Positions 51,831 through 63,557 of a DNA stretch of 64,000 nt are shown one piece after another; positions within the stretch are counted from its first letter, which is position 1, and the number at the start of each line of letters is the position of its first letter. The notes below the pieces were generated by a model that was not told the origin of the DNA, did not search any database, and worked only from the letters and a program-made list of their open reading frames with translations. A program made the translations under genes and the position numbers. The DNA is taken from the NCBI GenBank assembly GCA_946699065.1, contig CAMPDV010000146.1, positions 581,671-645,670 on the forward strand, in the 5' to 3' direction. The stretch is from Loxodes magnus. Taxonomy: Eukaryota > Ciliophora > Karyorelictea > Loxodida > Loxodidae.

Positions 51831-52718
51831 ATGAAGAGCAGTACTAAAGCAATATAGGCTATTAAAAATTGAATATTTGATGTTGATGGAGTTATTTGAG
51901 AATCAGAAAGATAGCTACCTGGAGTTAGGGATGTACTGAATAAACTTCATTCACAGAACAGAAAAATATTTTTCCTTACTAACAATAGTCACACTCCTAG
52001 GAGTAAGATAGCATAAATCATAAAAGGCTTTGGATATAAAGAAATATAAGAAAGCCAAATATATAATGCTCCCTATAATTCTATAAGACATATTGAAAAC
52101 AAAATTCCAGAAATTACTAATTTAGGCTATATTGGAAATTCAAAAGTCATAAGTGAGATGAAGATGAAAAGACTAAATATATTAGACCTAAACAATTTTT
52201 AGCTTTGTGGTTTAAATAAAAATTGATAAGTGGAGCACATTGCTAATGGAGAGTAAACGGTAAAAATTTAAGACGTACATGCTATACTTCAATCTTTCAA
52301 ATCCTCATATTCATATAGTAACTTGCTTCTTTTAACCAATATTCTAGCCAAGAATAAAAAATGCTAGTTTTTCTGCTCTGACTATGATAATGCAGACAGA
52401 TATAGGAATTTTTTAGTCCCTAGCACAGGATCAATTTCATTTAGCGTTGAAAGTGCTTAAAATACAAAATGTCAAAACTTAGGAAAGCCTCAAATCTATG
52501 GAATTAATCTTATCATTGATGAAAATAATATTAAAGACAAAGAGAATACAATAATGGTAGGAGATAGGCTTAACTCAGACATCCAGATGGGTTGGAAAGC
52601 AGGAGTCAAAACTCTGTTTGTTGAAAGTGGGGTACACAAACGTTAGATGGTAAATTAGTTTGAGAAGCAACCCCATTTCATAGCGAAAGGACTAGACGAA
52701 GTTTATGAGTGGATATGA
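51831..52718 (+). CDS. HAD-family phosphatase of the PGP/p-nitrophenylphosphatase type
   Basis: 295 aa, single exon, closely following the previous gene. The catalytic motif I is WIFDVDGVIWESERQLPGV, with Asp17 and Asp19; motif II is KIFFLTNNSHTPRSKIAQII; the C-terminal motif is TIMVGDRLNSDIQMGWKAGV followed by KTLFVESGVHKR. This spacing, with a cap domain between motifs II and III, is the type IIA HAD family that includes phosphoglycolate phosphatase and pyridoxal phosphatase. The middle contains FFCSDYDNADRY and VPSTGSISFSVES, also typical. Trp in NWIFDVDG and VIWESE is TGA. It ends YEWI followed by TGA 52716-52718; a slightly longer protein is possible if that TGA is read. The substrate is not decided by sequence; a house-cleaning or glycolate role is likely. 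Confidence 0.9.
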
Positions 52719-53022
52719 AGAGAATAAAGATTTTATTTAAAATAATCTATTTAATTTTCTTCTTTAATATTCTTTGTCCCTCTTCTAGTCTTTTATGTAT
52801 AAAAGGAAAAAAAAAAGCATAATAGTAGCATCCCTTCAGTTTTAAGACTAATATAAATTAGGTATTATTTAGTAAGTTGAAAAAAGGTTATATTAAATAA
52901 ACCAAAAATGGCAAGGAAATAAAAGATTCGTATAATTATCATAAAAATGATTTAAATATAATTTATAAACTTCCTTAGCTCTTTTTTATAATCAAAACAA
53001 ATTTAAGCATATTTAAATTAGC
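52719..53022. other. Intergenic, AT-rich
   Basis: About 300 bp with an A10 homopolymer near 52807-52816. Nothing else. Confidence 0.55.
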
Positions 53023-53223
53023 ATGAGCAGCTTTAGATATACATAATTAGATTAAATGTAAATAGAAAAGCAGAAGGTACTTCTGTCCTTGATTTTTAAA
53101 AGTTGCTATTAGCCAGTTTTCTATAGGGATTAAATTATAAAATATGCTAGTGAAAGTTTTGAAGAGTATTAGGATATGGCTATATAATTTCCGTACTAAG
53201 TAATTAAAATTGATAAAATTTGA
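53023..53223 (+). CDS. Possible 66-aa protein, unrecognised
   Basis: ATG 53023 to TGA 53221. The frame has a mixed, protein-like composition (MSSFRYTQLDQMQIEKQKVL, FKSCYQPVFYRDQIIKYASE, SFEEYQDMAIQFPYQVIK). It ends 10 nt before the ATG of the next gene, in another frame. It could be an independent small protein, an upstream ORF of the membrane protein, or chance. No family recognised. Confidence 0.35.
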
Positions 53224-53233
53224 ATTAAGTAAA

Positions 53234-54124
53234 ATGAAGGATTCTCTAATAGTGAAAAATGAAAGCTAATCTAATGAAGAAAAATTAAAAGATTCTTAAA
53301 AAATATAATTCAATGTGACTAAGTAAAATAAAAGAAGTATACTAGATTAGATTGAAGGATATGAAGATTTGAAAAATAGAAATAGAAATGTAAATAATTA
53401 AGAAAAATAAGGGAAAAAGAAGAATTATTGGTAATATCTCTGGCTAATTATTGATATTGTATTAGTGTCTCTAACTACAATTTATGCTACATAACTTCTA
53501 CATAAGTTTGTCTAAACATCCTGTTCTAATAAAATAAGAGAAAAAGATAACATGCAAGACTCAATGCTCATAGTTTTCATCCTTTTCTTTATTTGTGCTC
53601 TTTACGTAAAAGTTTGACTTCTTTTATATAAATGAAAGAATTGTTTAGCGACAAATCATGGTTAACTGTGAATCTTTATGTTAAACTGAACATTTTGCAT
53701 ATAATACACTTGAAATCTAATTTAGTTAATACTATATGACTTAGATGAGTGTGAATAAGAATACCTTTATATAGGGCAAGACACTACATTGTATTTTGTT
53801 GCTATTGGCATTTTTGATTTTGTTTGGATTCTCGCTTCAGCAACAGTCATAGTTTTCTATTTTTGAGGTAAAAAATAAAAAATATTTACTCTATAAGAAA
53901 AGTACCTGAAGGCTATAAAAATCCTATTTTAAATCTTTATTTTTTCCATTTGCTTCATTACTATAACCACCTGATTTCTTGAAACATTTATATCAAAAGC
54001 AAAAACTTAATCTGACGTTTCATTATTAGAAGGGTTTTCCTGAAACTACTATTTCTTACATTTCCTTATAACGAACTTATGCTAATAAATAAAAAAGTGT
54101 TGCAAGAAGAGGTTAGGAAGTTGA
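53234..54124 (+). CDS. Multi-pass membrane protein, tandem copy 1
   Basis: 296 aa, single exon. A hydrophilic N-terminus with the motif KRSILDQIEGYEDLKN is followed by about five hydrophobic segments: LWLIIDIVLVSLTTIYATQL, LIVFILFFICALYVKVWLLL, WIFMLNWTFCIQYTWNLIQL, YFVAIGIFDFVWILASATVI and IKILFQIFIFSICFITITTW. Between segments 3 and 4 is an acidic loop YDLDECEQEYLYIGQD. The tail is short and Cys/Lys-rich (CQQIKKCCKKRLGS), ending at TGA 54122-54124. Many Trp in the membrane part are TGA-coded. No known transporter or channel signature recognised. A diverged second copy lies 0.5 kb downstream on the same strand. Confidence 0.72.
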
Positions 54125-54658
54125 TTCTTTAGACATTTATTATAACTTTTTGAGTTATATTTACTTTAATTTTAATAAAGGCTAATTAAGCTATCACTAG
54201 ATATTCCCTTTATAACGTATTAATCTTATTTAACTTAAAGGAATACTTATAGATATCATTATTATTAGGCTAATTTTATTATTAACTTAGATACTCTTTT
54301 AGAAGCAAGCTAAAAATAAAGATTTTAGTTAATAAAAACTGAAAATATAGTAAGATACATAGCATTGCTAAATATAGGGAAATAATATTAAAGCGCATAT
54401 AATTGAAGCTTTAAACAATGGAACGTTTATTTTTCAAGCTCTTTTAATCAAATTAAATTAAATTAAATTAAAGAGGAAGCAAAATATTGCTATTTAAGAT
54501 TAAAGGATGAAATTATAAAGTTATGATACAGTAACGGTTTTATAACAGTTGAGGTAAGTAAATCAAGATTAGTATGGTATTTAGAGTTATGCTCTTTTTT
54601 AAATAAATTGATTGTGCATGACAATAAATAAAGTTAGTTATTATTATAGGATTAAAAA
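54125..54658. other. Spacer between tandem gene copies
   Basis: AT-rich, with a short direct repeat of the unit AATTAAATT-like pattern near 54440-54465. No gene seen. Confidence 0.5.
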
Positions 54659-55546
54659 ATGGAGGATTCACTTGTCTAAAACAATGAAAATGAGTCATAC
54701 TTTTAGAGTTAATCTAACTCTAAAAAAATTAATTTTAATGTGACTAAGAAGAATTTTAAAAGCATTCTTGATTAAATTGAAGGTTATGAAGACTTGAAAA
54801 ATTAGAAAGTAGACTAAAGTAAAATGCCAAATAAATAAAAGAACAACTGAAATTATCTTTGATTACTCTGTGACATTCTAGGCTTATTAATAACTATAGC
54901 GTATGCAGCTTAGTTGCTTCATCAGTTTACCTAAACATCATGTCCTAATTAAATAAGAGAGAAGGATAACATGTAAGATGAGATGTTTCCCATTTTCGTT
55001 CTCCTTTTCATTTGTGCTCTTTATGTTAAATGTTTGCTTCTTTTTGTTAAATGAAAGAACTGCTTAGCAGCCCGTCATGATAAGCTGTGAATTTTTTATG
55101 CTGAATTGATCTTATTGCATATAATACACATGAAACCTTGTTAATCTAATATTATATGACTTTGATGAATGTGAATAAGACTATATATACATAGGGACAA
55201 ATACAATTTGATATTTCATAATTATCTGTTCTTTTGACTTCATATGAATATTGTTTTTCAGTGACTGTTATAACTTTTTTATATTCGCGGAAGAAAGTAA
55301 AGGGTATACACCATGCAAGAAAAGTACCTACATATTATAAAGATTCTGTTTAAAGTATTTATTTCATTAGTATGTCTGATTACGTTAACTACCTTAATAA
55401 TTGAAATGTTTACATCTAAAGCGAGAACAGATGCAATGGTTTCATTCTTTGAGAGCATATTGTGGAATTATTACAGCTTACACTTTGTATTATCTAAAAT
55501 TTATACTTTAGTTATATAGTGTTATAAGCGGAAGTGTGCAAAATGA
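54659..55546 (+). pseudogene. Multi-pass membrane protein, tandem copy 2, with three frame shifts
   Basis: A paralog of the 53.2-kb gene: SILDQIEGYEDLKN is kept exactly, as are INFNVTKKNF, LHQFTQTSCPN, IREKDNMQDEM and FICALYVKCLLLF. Compared with copy 1 there is one extra base near the T6 run at 55092-55097, another near the T5 run at 55254-55258 and a third around 55290-55312. Together they add three, so the first and last thirds are in the same frame (ATG 54659, TGA 55544-55546), while the middle third reads the copy-1 protein (YDFDECEQDYIYIG) only in the other frames. The DECE loop is kept with synonymous changes, which suggests past selection in the copy-1 frame. It is either a pseudogene, a gene with assembly errors, or a gene using frameshifting. 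Confidence 0.6.
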
Positions 55547-55959
55547 TTCTTTAGTATATAAACTACATTTTTTAATCTATCTTTACCTTTGCTTCTATAT
55601 TCAATATTTTTAAGCTAATATATAATAAGGCATTCCCCAATTTAATAAAGCATTCAGGAATAAAAATATAAAGGAAACTAAAACTCATACCTTATTTCAT
55701 AGCCTATAATCATAAAATCTTTCTTATTGTTTACTACCCATAATTTGCGTGATTTGCTAGTGCTTTACTTGTTCCTCCTTTCCTAAAGATTTTAAAAGAC
55801 AAATTTATACATATTTGCTTGCTTAATTGTCAGTTAATAGCATTTATATGATATACGTTAACCTTATGATTTTTTGATAGATTTAAAAGATTATTTTGAT
55901 AAGAATCAAAGTAAATGAAGCATCATTTATTTATAATTGTTTAACAAAGTTTAAATCCT
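55547..55959. other. Intergenic between convergent genes
   Basis: AT-rich, about 400 bp. Nothing recognised. Confidence 0.55.
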
Positions 55960-58900
55960 TCAAGCAAAAATGAACTTAACTGCTGGCATTATTAAATCAA
56001 CTCCATCTTCAGAAGAAACTGCACTTATATCTAGTATCAAGTGATTTCTTCCAGGCTCAAACTCCTTTTTAGAAATTTTTTTAAATAGTTCATGGACCTG
56101 TAGGTTTAATCTATCCTTGCTTTCTTTGGTTAATCCGTTGTATAAGCAGATTGATCCAGAACTAATAATATCAATGCTTGCTTTATGCTTCTATGTGAAA
56201 TGCTCTTTTACCTAACTAACTGTCATTGGACCTTATACTTCTATTTTATCCCATGTTGTAAAATTATCAGGGTAAGCTCTTATTGGACCCATCACAACAG
56301 GATCATATTATTTACTCTTAGTTTAAATTGGAGGAAGAGGCTCTGAAAACAAGAATACAGGAAGTGCTAAGTTAATAAAGGCGTTTCTATGCTACTCTAA
56401 TTTCTTGTTTTATACTAATTTAAAAATTTCCATCATAACAGCTCCCGTTATCATTGCAGTCGTTGTAGCAATTGCTGGAATAATCTTGCCAGCAATCATT
56501 TTTACCTTTTATTTATCAACTTCTTTAATGGAGTAATTTCTAGCTCTTAAATTCGATGTAGCAGCAATAAAGTCAATGTGGAAGTTCTAATCTTCATCCT
56601 TTTCAAATTGCTCTGGCTATATATTACCTGAAAAGTTTTTGAGTGTTTACTAGTTTTAATTCCTCAAAGAGAGCAGCTATTACGCTGCTATCTTCTTATA
56701 CTATAACATTATCTGTTCCCATTTTTAAAGTCTTCACTTCAAACTTTGGAACTGTTATTCCTTTTACTATGTTCTTTACATTCTCCTGATCTCTATTTTG
56801 CTAAATGCCTAAAATGTTTGCCAATAAATTTGCTGCGCTTAGAACAAACGAAATATGAAGTTCATCTTCTAGATCGAATAAAACAAGCTATGGGCATCTT
56901 TTTGTTCCTGTCCAAAATAGATTTCCTTCTTTATCTATATAATCTTTAGGAAAGTTGTATAAAAGCTATGCGATTGAATCATGGAATATTTCTTAGAATT
57001 TTAAGCGTGCTATTTAGACACAAGCATCGAAAGATCCTTGCTGCTTTAGCTTTATCAAGTTTTTTTAATTTCTCAAGTTTATCTCTTTAAACACTGGAAT
57101 TCTGCTCTCTTTGTAGAGTTTGCAGATATTCAGTTGGATTTGCCAAGTAATCCTGTAGTTATTTAGGAGAATCAGTAAACCATCCTTCGAATAAGTCTCT
57201 TGACCATTCAATACAATGCTCTATTTAGAATGGGAAGTTTCTGAGAGTACACATTGGAATTTATTCTTCTGGAGGATCAACTGAGTCATTGTAACTCTAA
57301 GTTAGTTTAGGAAGTACTACTTGCACATTAGCCTTTGTTCCTAGTGTTCCACTCTCCATTAAAGGTTTGCAATGCCATACACATTTTCTATCAACATATT
57401 ACCTTGCCTTTACGTTATCAACTGCATTAGTTACAAAATCAATTTCATCCCAATACTAATCAGTGAAAATATGTTCATGATCAGGAGAGCATCTACTTAC
57501 GAGACCTTCTGCATTTAAACTATTATTCATCAGCTTAACAGCTGCTACTGCTGTTTATGCTTTAGATTGCTTTACATCCTTTTGTCTAAATAAGAATTAT
57601 CTATTAAGGTTTGATATTTCAATAGTATCATCATCTGTAACTGTTACTTTGCCCTTAGGACCACATCCAATTCCTGATAAAGCGAAATTCTTAAGGAATT
57701 CGCATCCAAGTGCTCCTGCTCCTACCATAAATGTTTTCACATTTAGAATTTTTTCCATTACTTCTAAACCAAAAATTGCAATATAATCATCATATCTGCT
57801 TCCTTACAACTATCTATTTACGTTTTCTTCTGGAATTAGTTCAAAACTATCAAAATGCAACCACTACTTCAATGGCATAAACTTTCCAGTTGGCTTTACT
57901 AATTCCTAAGCACATATTCCTCCAAAGAATGCAGTCATAGGATTTATTTGGGCTTAGCAAAATAAGGCAGTTTGCAAAATAACTTTTTCATCTATTTCTT
58001 AGACAGAAAACTTATTTTCACTTTTCTAAGTTTCATTTAAAGCTTTAGCGAAATTCAAAACAGCTTTAGCATCTTCTTCATTGTTAAGTCCTGGTAGTCT
58101 TCCATTTTAAGACTAGAAATTTCAAATGCCTTAGAACGCAAAATGAAGTTATTCAGACCTTCCAAATTTTCCAAGATCAGGTGGTAGGAGAATTCCATTT
58201 TCTTCTGTAGGATTTTGCAGTTTTTCTTCAAAGCATTTAAAGCTTACTAACTATGCCACTTTTACTTATTCAACAATTCCTTCTCTTAAATATGGAGAGA
58301 ATGAGGTTGTATCTCCAATTGTAAAATTAAAAGGACCTGTTACTGTTATTTGTATAGGATCTTTTTTATTTAATTCTACCATTCCTTAAACTTCAGAAAA
58401 GCATACCCAATCTCCTGTTTCAAATCCATGACGTTTATCTTAATGAACAGTAACAACTCCTTCTTTCTCCTAAGTTATGCCTACTACTATAGTCTATTTT
58501 GGCTCTTCACCATCCTTATCGAACACTTTAAACTCATCACCAAAGTCAGCAAATACATAGCCTGTCACTCCCCAAGCACTAGAAGCTAAAAATTTAACGT
58601 TGTTTTATCTTGCGACTTTATTTATTCTAAGCATATCAGGTAAAGTACTTTCAGTTAACAGAATAGCGCTGAACGACTTAATTATTTCGTCGGTTAAAGG
58701 CCCTTAAATAACTTTTACCTAAACATAAGGATTCAATTCCTTTAGCTTTTCTAAGCATGCTTGGGCTCTAGGATGTCCAATATCATTTTCAGTGAGATAA
58801 AAATTGCTTCCTAAGTCCCTGATTTCAACTATATTATCATCATGGATAGTAACTGACCTTGGCCCTGATAAAATCAAATTTTTTGCAGTTTCAACTCCAA

Positions 58901-59009
58901 GACCTCTCATTCCACTAATCAAAACATCCATAGTAATAAGTTTTGACATCATCTCCATTCCATATACACCAATTTAGCGCGAATAAAGGTTCTAATTAAT
59001 TTTTGACAT
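55960..59009 (-). CDS. UBA1: Ubiquitin-activating enzyme E1
   Basis: About 1,004 aa. Activates ubiquitin with ATP and passes it to E2 enzymes. The N-terminal half has [36 protein letters not shown] and [20 protein letters not shown]. The active adenylation half has [39 protein letters not shown] and [18 protein letters not shown]. The catalytic Cys is in [11 protein letters not shown] (about residue 587). Then come [88 protein letters not shown] and the C-terminal ubiquitin-fold domain, ending at TGA 55960-55962. One 34-nt intron (56617-56650) is inferred. One extra base, best placed in the T7 run at 57060-57066 (A7 on the coding strand), breaks the frame between KLEKLK and [13 protein letters not shown]. 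Confidence 0.95.
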
Positions 59010-59441
59010 ATTGAGATGATTTTTAAATTAGAATATCCTTTAAAATGTCTTTGACCAGAAATTATTAACCTTTAGATGAAGGAATTGAATAGTATTGGAT
59101 CACTCAAATATTTATCTGATAATAGTATAAATTAACCAATAGAATACTGCTTTATTCTTTTATAATGAACCATACTAAGGGTAATTTACCTACTATTCAT
59201 TAAATGTGATATTGAACCAATCTACTTTATAATTTTAACCTATCTATAGCTGATTTAAATACTGGTGTCAAAATTACTTTTCCTTTCACTTTAAATTACT
59301 ACCACTTTGAGTTAAACATATAAAGATTTATTTTAAGATAGTGTATTGCTTTAGTTTTACACTGTCACCTTATAGAGTCATGCTAATTAAAAACTTTTTA
59401 AAACATAAAAAATACTATAGAAGGGAAACTAAAATAGGATG
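59010..59441. other. Intergenic, AT-rich
   Basis: A 430-bp spacer between two minus-strand genes, holding the E1 upstream region. Nothing recognised. Confidence 0.55.
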
Positions 59442-60305
59442 TCAATCTTTAACATAGGGAATCAGGTATGAATCAATATCTTCGTAACCAAATTGAAGAT
59501 GATTTCCTTTCACAGAAATGAATTCTACTTTTTTAGCTTAATGTAGGGACTGAAATCCAATCCAATCTTCAGTGTATAGTTATGTTTAGTTGAAGGGAAT
59601 TACTTCATCATATGTTTCATCCTTATAATATCCAAACCATTCACTTTCTCTTGGAATAATCATTGTATCTTCTGTAAATTTCCAAAGAACAGCTCTTTCA
59701 ATGCTTGAAAATCGTTCTTTTGCTTCAGAATCACGAAAATTAGGGTTTTCGTTATTTAAGTAAGGTAGAAATACTGAGCTGTTCAAGTATTTTTAGTAAG
59801 ATTTTAACGAACGGTAATATCCAGCAGGACCAAAGTTTTATTATACAAGTCCTGTGTATACCATTTTGCCTGCGAACCAGTTGAAAGTATTGCAAAAAAT
59901 TCCTTTACTACAGTGAGGAATTTTGCTAACTCCTTAATTAGGTCCTCCAATGCTTATCCAAGTTTTCACTTTAATTGGTTTACATTTCTAAGCAATATAT
60001 CTTGCAATCAAAGATCCTTAGGAAAAGCCTACAACATTTATTGAAGCTGAACTATTAAATACTGAGTCATTTAATAGATTAATGCATGCTTCTTCAGCTT
60101 ATTTCTAGAAATTCATAAATAAAGAAGACATAGCTCCATTTCCGATCTCGACGCACTTAGAGTAGCATCCAGTTTTCTCTCCTACATAAGAAACTATTCG
60201 AGTAAAGCCAGGATTAGAGCACTAATCTCCCATTCCATGGAAGAAAGCGATAGGAGTGCCTCCAAGAGAAAGAATGAGGATTGCAAATAATAAAATAACT
60301 CTCAT
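59442..60305 (-). CDS. PPT1: Palmitoyl-protein thioesterase
   Basis: 287 aa, no intron. A lysosomal enzyme that removes palmitate from cysteine of proteins. Residues 1-20 (MRVILLFAILILSLGGTPIA) are a signal peptide. The alpha/beta-hydrolase features are FFHGMGDQCSNPGF, the nucleophile Ser95 in VVGFSQGSLIARYI, and late GNHLQFGYEDIDSYLIPYV with the catalytic His. Family-typical stretches include TWISIGGPNQGVSKIPHC, GPAGYYRSLKSYQKYLNSS, FLPYLNNENPNF and TMIIPRESEWFGYYKDETYD. Many Cys and possible N-glycosylation sites fit a luminal protein. The TGA at 59442-59444, after YVKD, ends the protein at about the usual position; no Trp is expected there. Confidence 0.94.
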
Positions 60306-61756
60306 ATTAATATAAAATTATCTATCATTAAACTCTCTTTTATCTATGTTAGCACATTAAATACTTTACTTTTAGCTTATTGCATGCATATACATGCACA
60401 TTCTTTCATAGCAATAAGTCTTAGTTGTAATAAATAAGAATGAAAATAGTCTATAAATTTAAGGAGTTCTTTATTAGCTGTTAAAAGCTTATTTAGTTAG
60501 TCAATACCTTTTTAAGATAATCTCTAGTTTAGTTTATCAGAAGAAATTTTGTACTTTCTTACTGTAAATGCTCACTGAATAAGATCATTAGACAAAGAGA
60601 CTGAGATACTGATACCATTATACGAGAAGCTAGAAAGCATAAATTATCGTATGTTAAATAAAAATTGATTTTATGGTTAAATGCATAAAAATGCTTATTA
60701 GATCAGATCTAATTTTATAAATTTTAAAAGCATTGGAGTACTTTAATTTTGCAGTGGGTTTAATTATTATTACTAATTTCAGGTAAGTTATTGAACAAAA
60801 AAATAGAAAAGCATTATTGGCAGACCACTAAGATCTTTTGCTTTTAATATATTTTTCTTCAAATATAGTTACAACTTAGAAGCTCTGAATGAGCCTCCAT
60901 TAAAAAAGAATAGCAATTAGAAAGGAATTTAAATTTAGTAAAAAAGCAATTAATTTTAATCTTTTATGTTGAAGCATTTTCGATTATACGATGCTTCTAC
61001 AATTTCTGGCTTCTATCCAAGATAATATAAATAGGCAAATCTTAAATGTTAGCATAATACAATTCCTTAGAAATAATACTAATGTTCATCTAATTATTGA
61101 GAAAGCGATTTTAAATATGAAACCCATATCAATCATATTTCTAGTTAGCCTTTTGAAATGATTTACATTCTATGTAAAGACAATTTGTCGTAAAGCGCAT
61201 TGCATGTTCTTATATTAACTTACAACTTATCTAGATTATAATTTCCTACCTAAATATTTACCAATTTTTCCATTTTAGGTTAGTAAAGATAAAAACTTCA
61301 ATTGCTTTTGATATTTATAAATAGAATTTGAAGCTATTTGTGGCTTATTTTAGTTTGGTGAGAGAAAATATATTAGCTCTTTACTTATGCTGCTTAAAGC
61401 CTGATCCTTCTAAAATTTAGGTTGTGTAGTTTAACGAAGGAATCTATGAAGGGATTATAAAAATTGAAGACTGTAGCTAATTTTAATAAGACATACTATA
61501 CTCTCTACTATCTTAAAAATGAGTTTATTATATAAGGCTGATATTTCATTAGAGTATTTTTTAATAATATTAGTCAATAGCTTTGCTACATTATTTAAAG
61601 AGTATAAGCAAAAGTTATTATGGACATATTTCTATTGAAAGTTAAGATTCTTATATAGTTTTTATTTTATATGCATTCTAGCAAATAATAATGATAGTAA
61701 TAGATATAAAAGTTTCAATCTTATGGGTATTGGAGCGTAATTACATAGTTAGTTGA
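60306..61756. other. Intergenic, about 1.4 kb, AT-rich
   Basis: Between the PPT1 5' end and a plus-strand gene. No gene recognised. Confidence 0.5.
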
Positions 61757-62375
61757 ATGTAATATGAAAATTAGGTTTAAATAAAGCTTTTGTTTTAATT
61801 AAACTTCAATCAAGCTTCTTATCCAAATTAATCTTCCAAATTAGCTTAAATATATTCTTCTTAAATTTCTTCCTTTCCATTTGAGCAATTTAATGAACAT
61901 TTCTAATCTTCTCTTCAATATTCCTTATGAAACACTTTTACTAATTATTACTTATAGAGTTAAGTTCTTGAGAAGTTCATATAATCTAATCATATAAAAT
62001 TACTTTCTTCTAATCTTTTCCCAAAAGTAACTTATACCTTTAAAATTCATAAAGCAAATTTCTATAGTCAAGACATCTCAAAGTGTGCTCTATTTCTTCA
62101 AAATCTTAGTCATATATACAAAATTGTACTTGATTAGATATCAATATGGCATTAACTGAGTTCATATTAGAAATTATAAGAGTCAATTCTCAGTTTATAG
62201 ACGGAAATAATCTTCCTAGTAAGTGCTTATTCAATTTCGTGTAACATCCTAGCAAACTAAATAATCTAGACGATTCAACTTTTTCTCCCAAACCTTAAAT
62301 AACAACATATACCTACCATAATCAAATAAAAGGGATTTAGTAGATTCAAATTATTGTAATTATCAATCTTAATGA
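61757..62375 (+). CDS. Unrecognised small protein with one intron
   Basis: About 194 aa from ATG 61757, with a 34-nt GT-AG intron (62219-62252) and TGA at 62373-62375. The first exon has PFEQFNEHFQSSLQYSLWNT, KFIQSNHIKLLSSNLFPKV, TYTFKIHKANFYSQD and CALFLQNLSHIYKIVLDQIS. The second has SRRFNFFSQTLNNNIYLP and KRDLVDSNYCNYQSQ. The intron joins two coding-like segments that are in different frames in the genomic DNA, and the canonical GTAAGT donor supports it. No family recognised. It could be an unusual cytosolic protein; there is no clear membrane segment. Confidence 0.42.
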
Positions 62376-62576
62376 TCTAGCTGTTGCTTACAATAACTAA
62401 TTTCAAAGCTTTTAGCAACTAAAAGTGTTTTTTATAATTAGATATTAAGAGTAGTTAGGATTAAATAGCTTGGATTATCTTAAAATAAATAAAGAAGTAT
62501 TAAGAATAGCTTTAGGAAGCTAAATACTTATATACTTATATATTATTAAAATAATTCAATTAATTAGTATATTCAT

Positions 62577-62987
62577 TCAATACCCTTGCTTTCCTCCTAT
62601 TACTTTAAAGACGCAGAAAATAGTACTGTTACTTTCGATGTTATAGTCATACAACTTTAAGTCATCCTATAGCTATTTTGATTGAAAGATGAGAATCAGA
62701 CTTGCTTTTTCTATTTTTAGCTATCTCGAGACAATATCCTTGAGCTGAGATACAGTTGTTTGCACTGTGATTTGATGCTCTGCTCCTAGCGTAATTGTAT
62801 GGCCACTAAGTCCTCTCACGAATAAAGTTAGGCTGATTATAAAAAATAGAGAATTAGAAAATTTAAGTTAAATTACAATATAAATAATTAAAGAGACAGC
62901 TATTATAATCATAATGCTTTTATTAGTTATTGCTAATATTCTTATTCTAAAATAAGTTACAAAAGAACTGATATTCTAGTCGCCCAT
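62577..62987 (-). CDS. Ubiquitin-like protein with Gly-Gly and a four-residue tail
   Basis: The last 83 residues align with ubiquitin along its length: LTLFVRGLSGHTITLGAE for the first hairpin, VSQLKDIVSRQLKIEKASL for the helix, LILIFQSKQLQDDLKLYDYN around the Lys48 position, and IESNSTIFCVFKVIGG for the last strand. The Gly-Gly falls at the same place as in ubiquitin and is followed by KQGY and TGA (62577-62579), the layout of a modifier precursor that needs trimming. The 5' end is uncertain. The frame is open to ATG 62987 (MGDQNISS), but residues about 10-50 are then hydrophobic and the DNA AT-rich, which looks like an unresolved intron whose acceptor (cag) would sit just before the CTAACT that encodes LT. 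The fold call is good; conjugation is inference. Confidence 0.68.
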
Positions 62988-63261
62988 TCTCTAATAGTTA
63001 GTTAGTTAATGTGTAAATATTTAATGAACAACATAATTATAGTATACTAACACAGTAAATGAGACTTAGATTAATGCTAGTGTGAGACTCTCTTGCTTTT
63101 ACCTTAAAGTAAATAAAGGCTTAATTGTATAGCTTTATCTATATGCTTAAGCTAATTATTGCTTAATAGTTGTAGTGATGTTTGTTTAAGCATTGACTAA
63201 TTAGTTATGGGATTTTGCTTATAATTTATTTTAAAAGAAAGCTTAAAGCTGATAATAAGTA

Positions 63262-63557
63262 TTATTTTATAGAGAAGAACTTTATTGTATAGAAATGATA
63301 GTTTCTTTCCTCAGTTTTAACTAATTCTTTCTTTAGCTTCTTAAAGCCCTTCTGCTTTATTTATACCAGTTTTATACTAATGTGGTCTAACTTAAAGTCT
63401 GATTCCGTATAATAAGCATATAAGTTTCCTTGATGAGAGATTTTCTCTGTTTCTGTGTTATAAAAGGGATAATATTTTAGGGTTAGGAATAAGGATATTT
63501 GATTAGATTCTTATTTAGTTAGAACTTCACTTTGCTTTTATTTATTTCGCTTTTCAT
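63262..63557 (-). CDS. Possible small basic protein, unrecognised
   Basis: About 98 aa. ATG 63557 gives MKSEINKSKVKFQLNKNLI, then after a one-base break at the T4 run 63475-63478 the next frame reads YYPFYNTETEKISHQGNLYA, YYTESDFKLDHISIKLVQIK, KGFKKLKKELVKTEERN and YHFYTIKFFSIK. The composition is convincingly protein-like and charged. No TGA follows in any nearby position; the segment appears to end at TAA 63262-63264. No family recognised. The frame break may be an assembly indel or the two pieces may not belong together. Confidence 0.35.
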
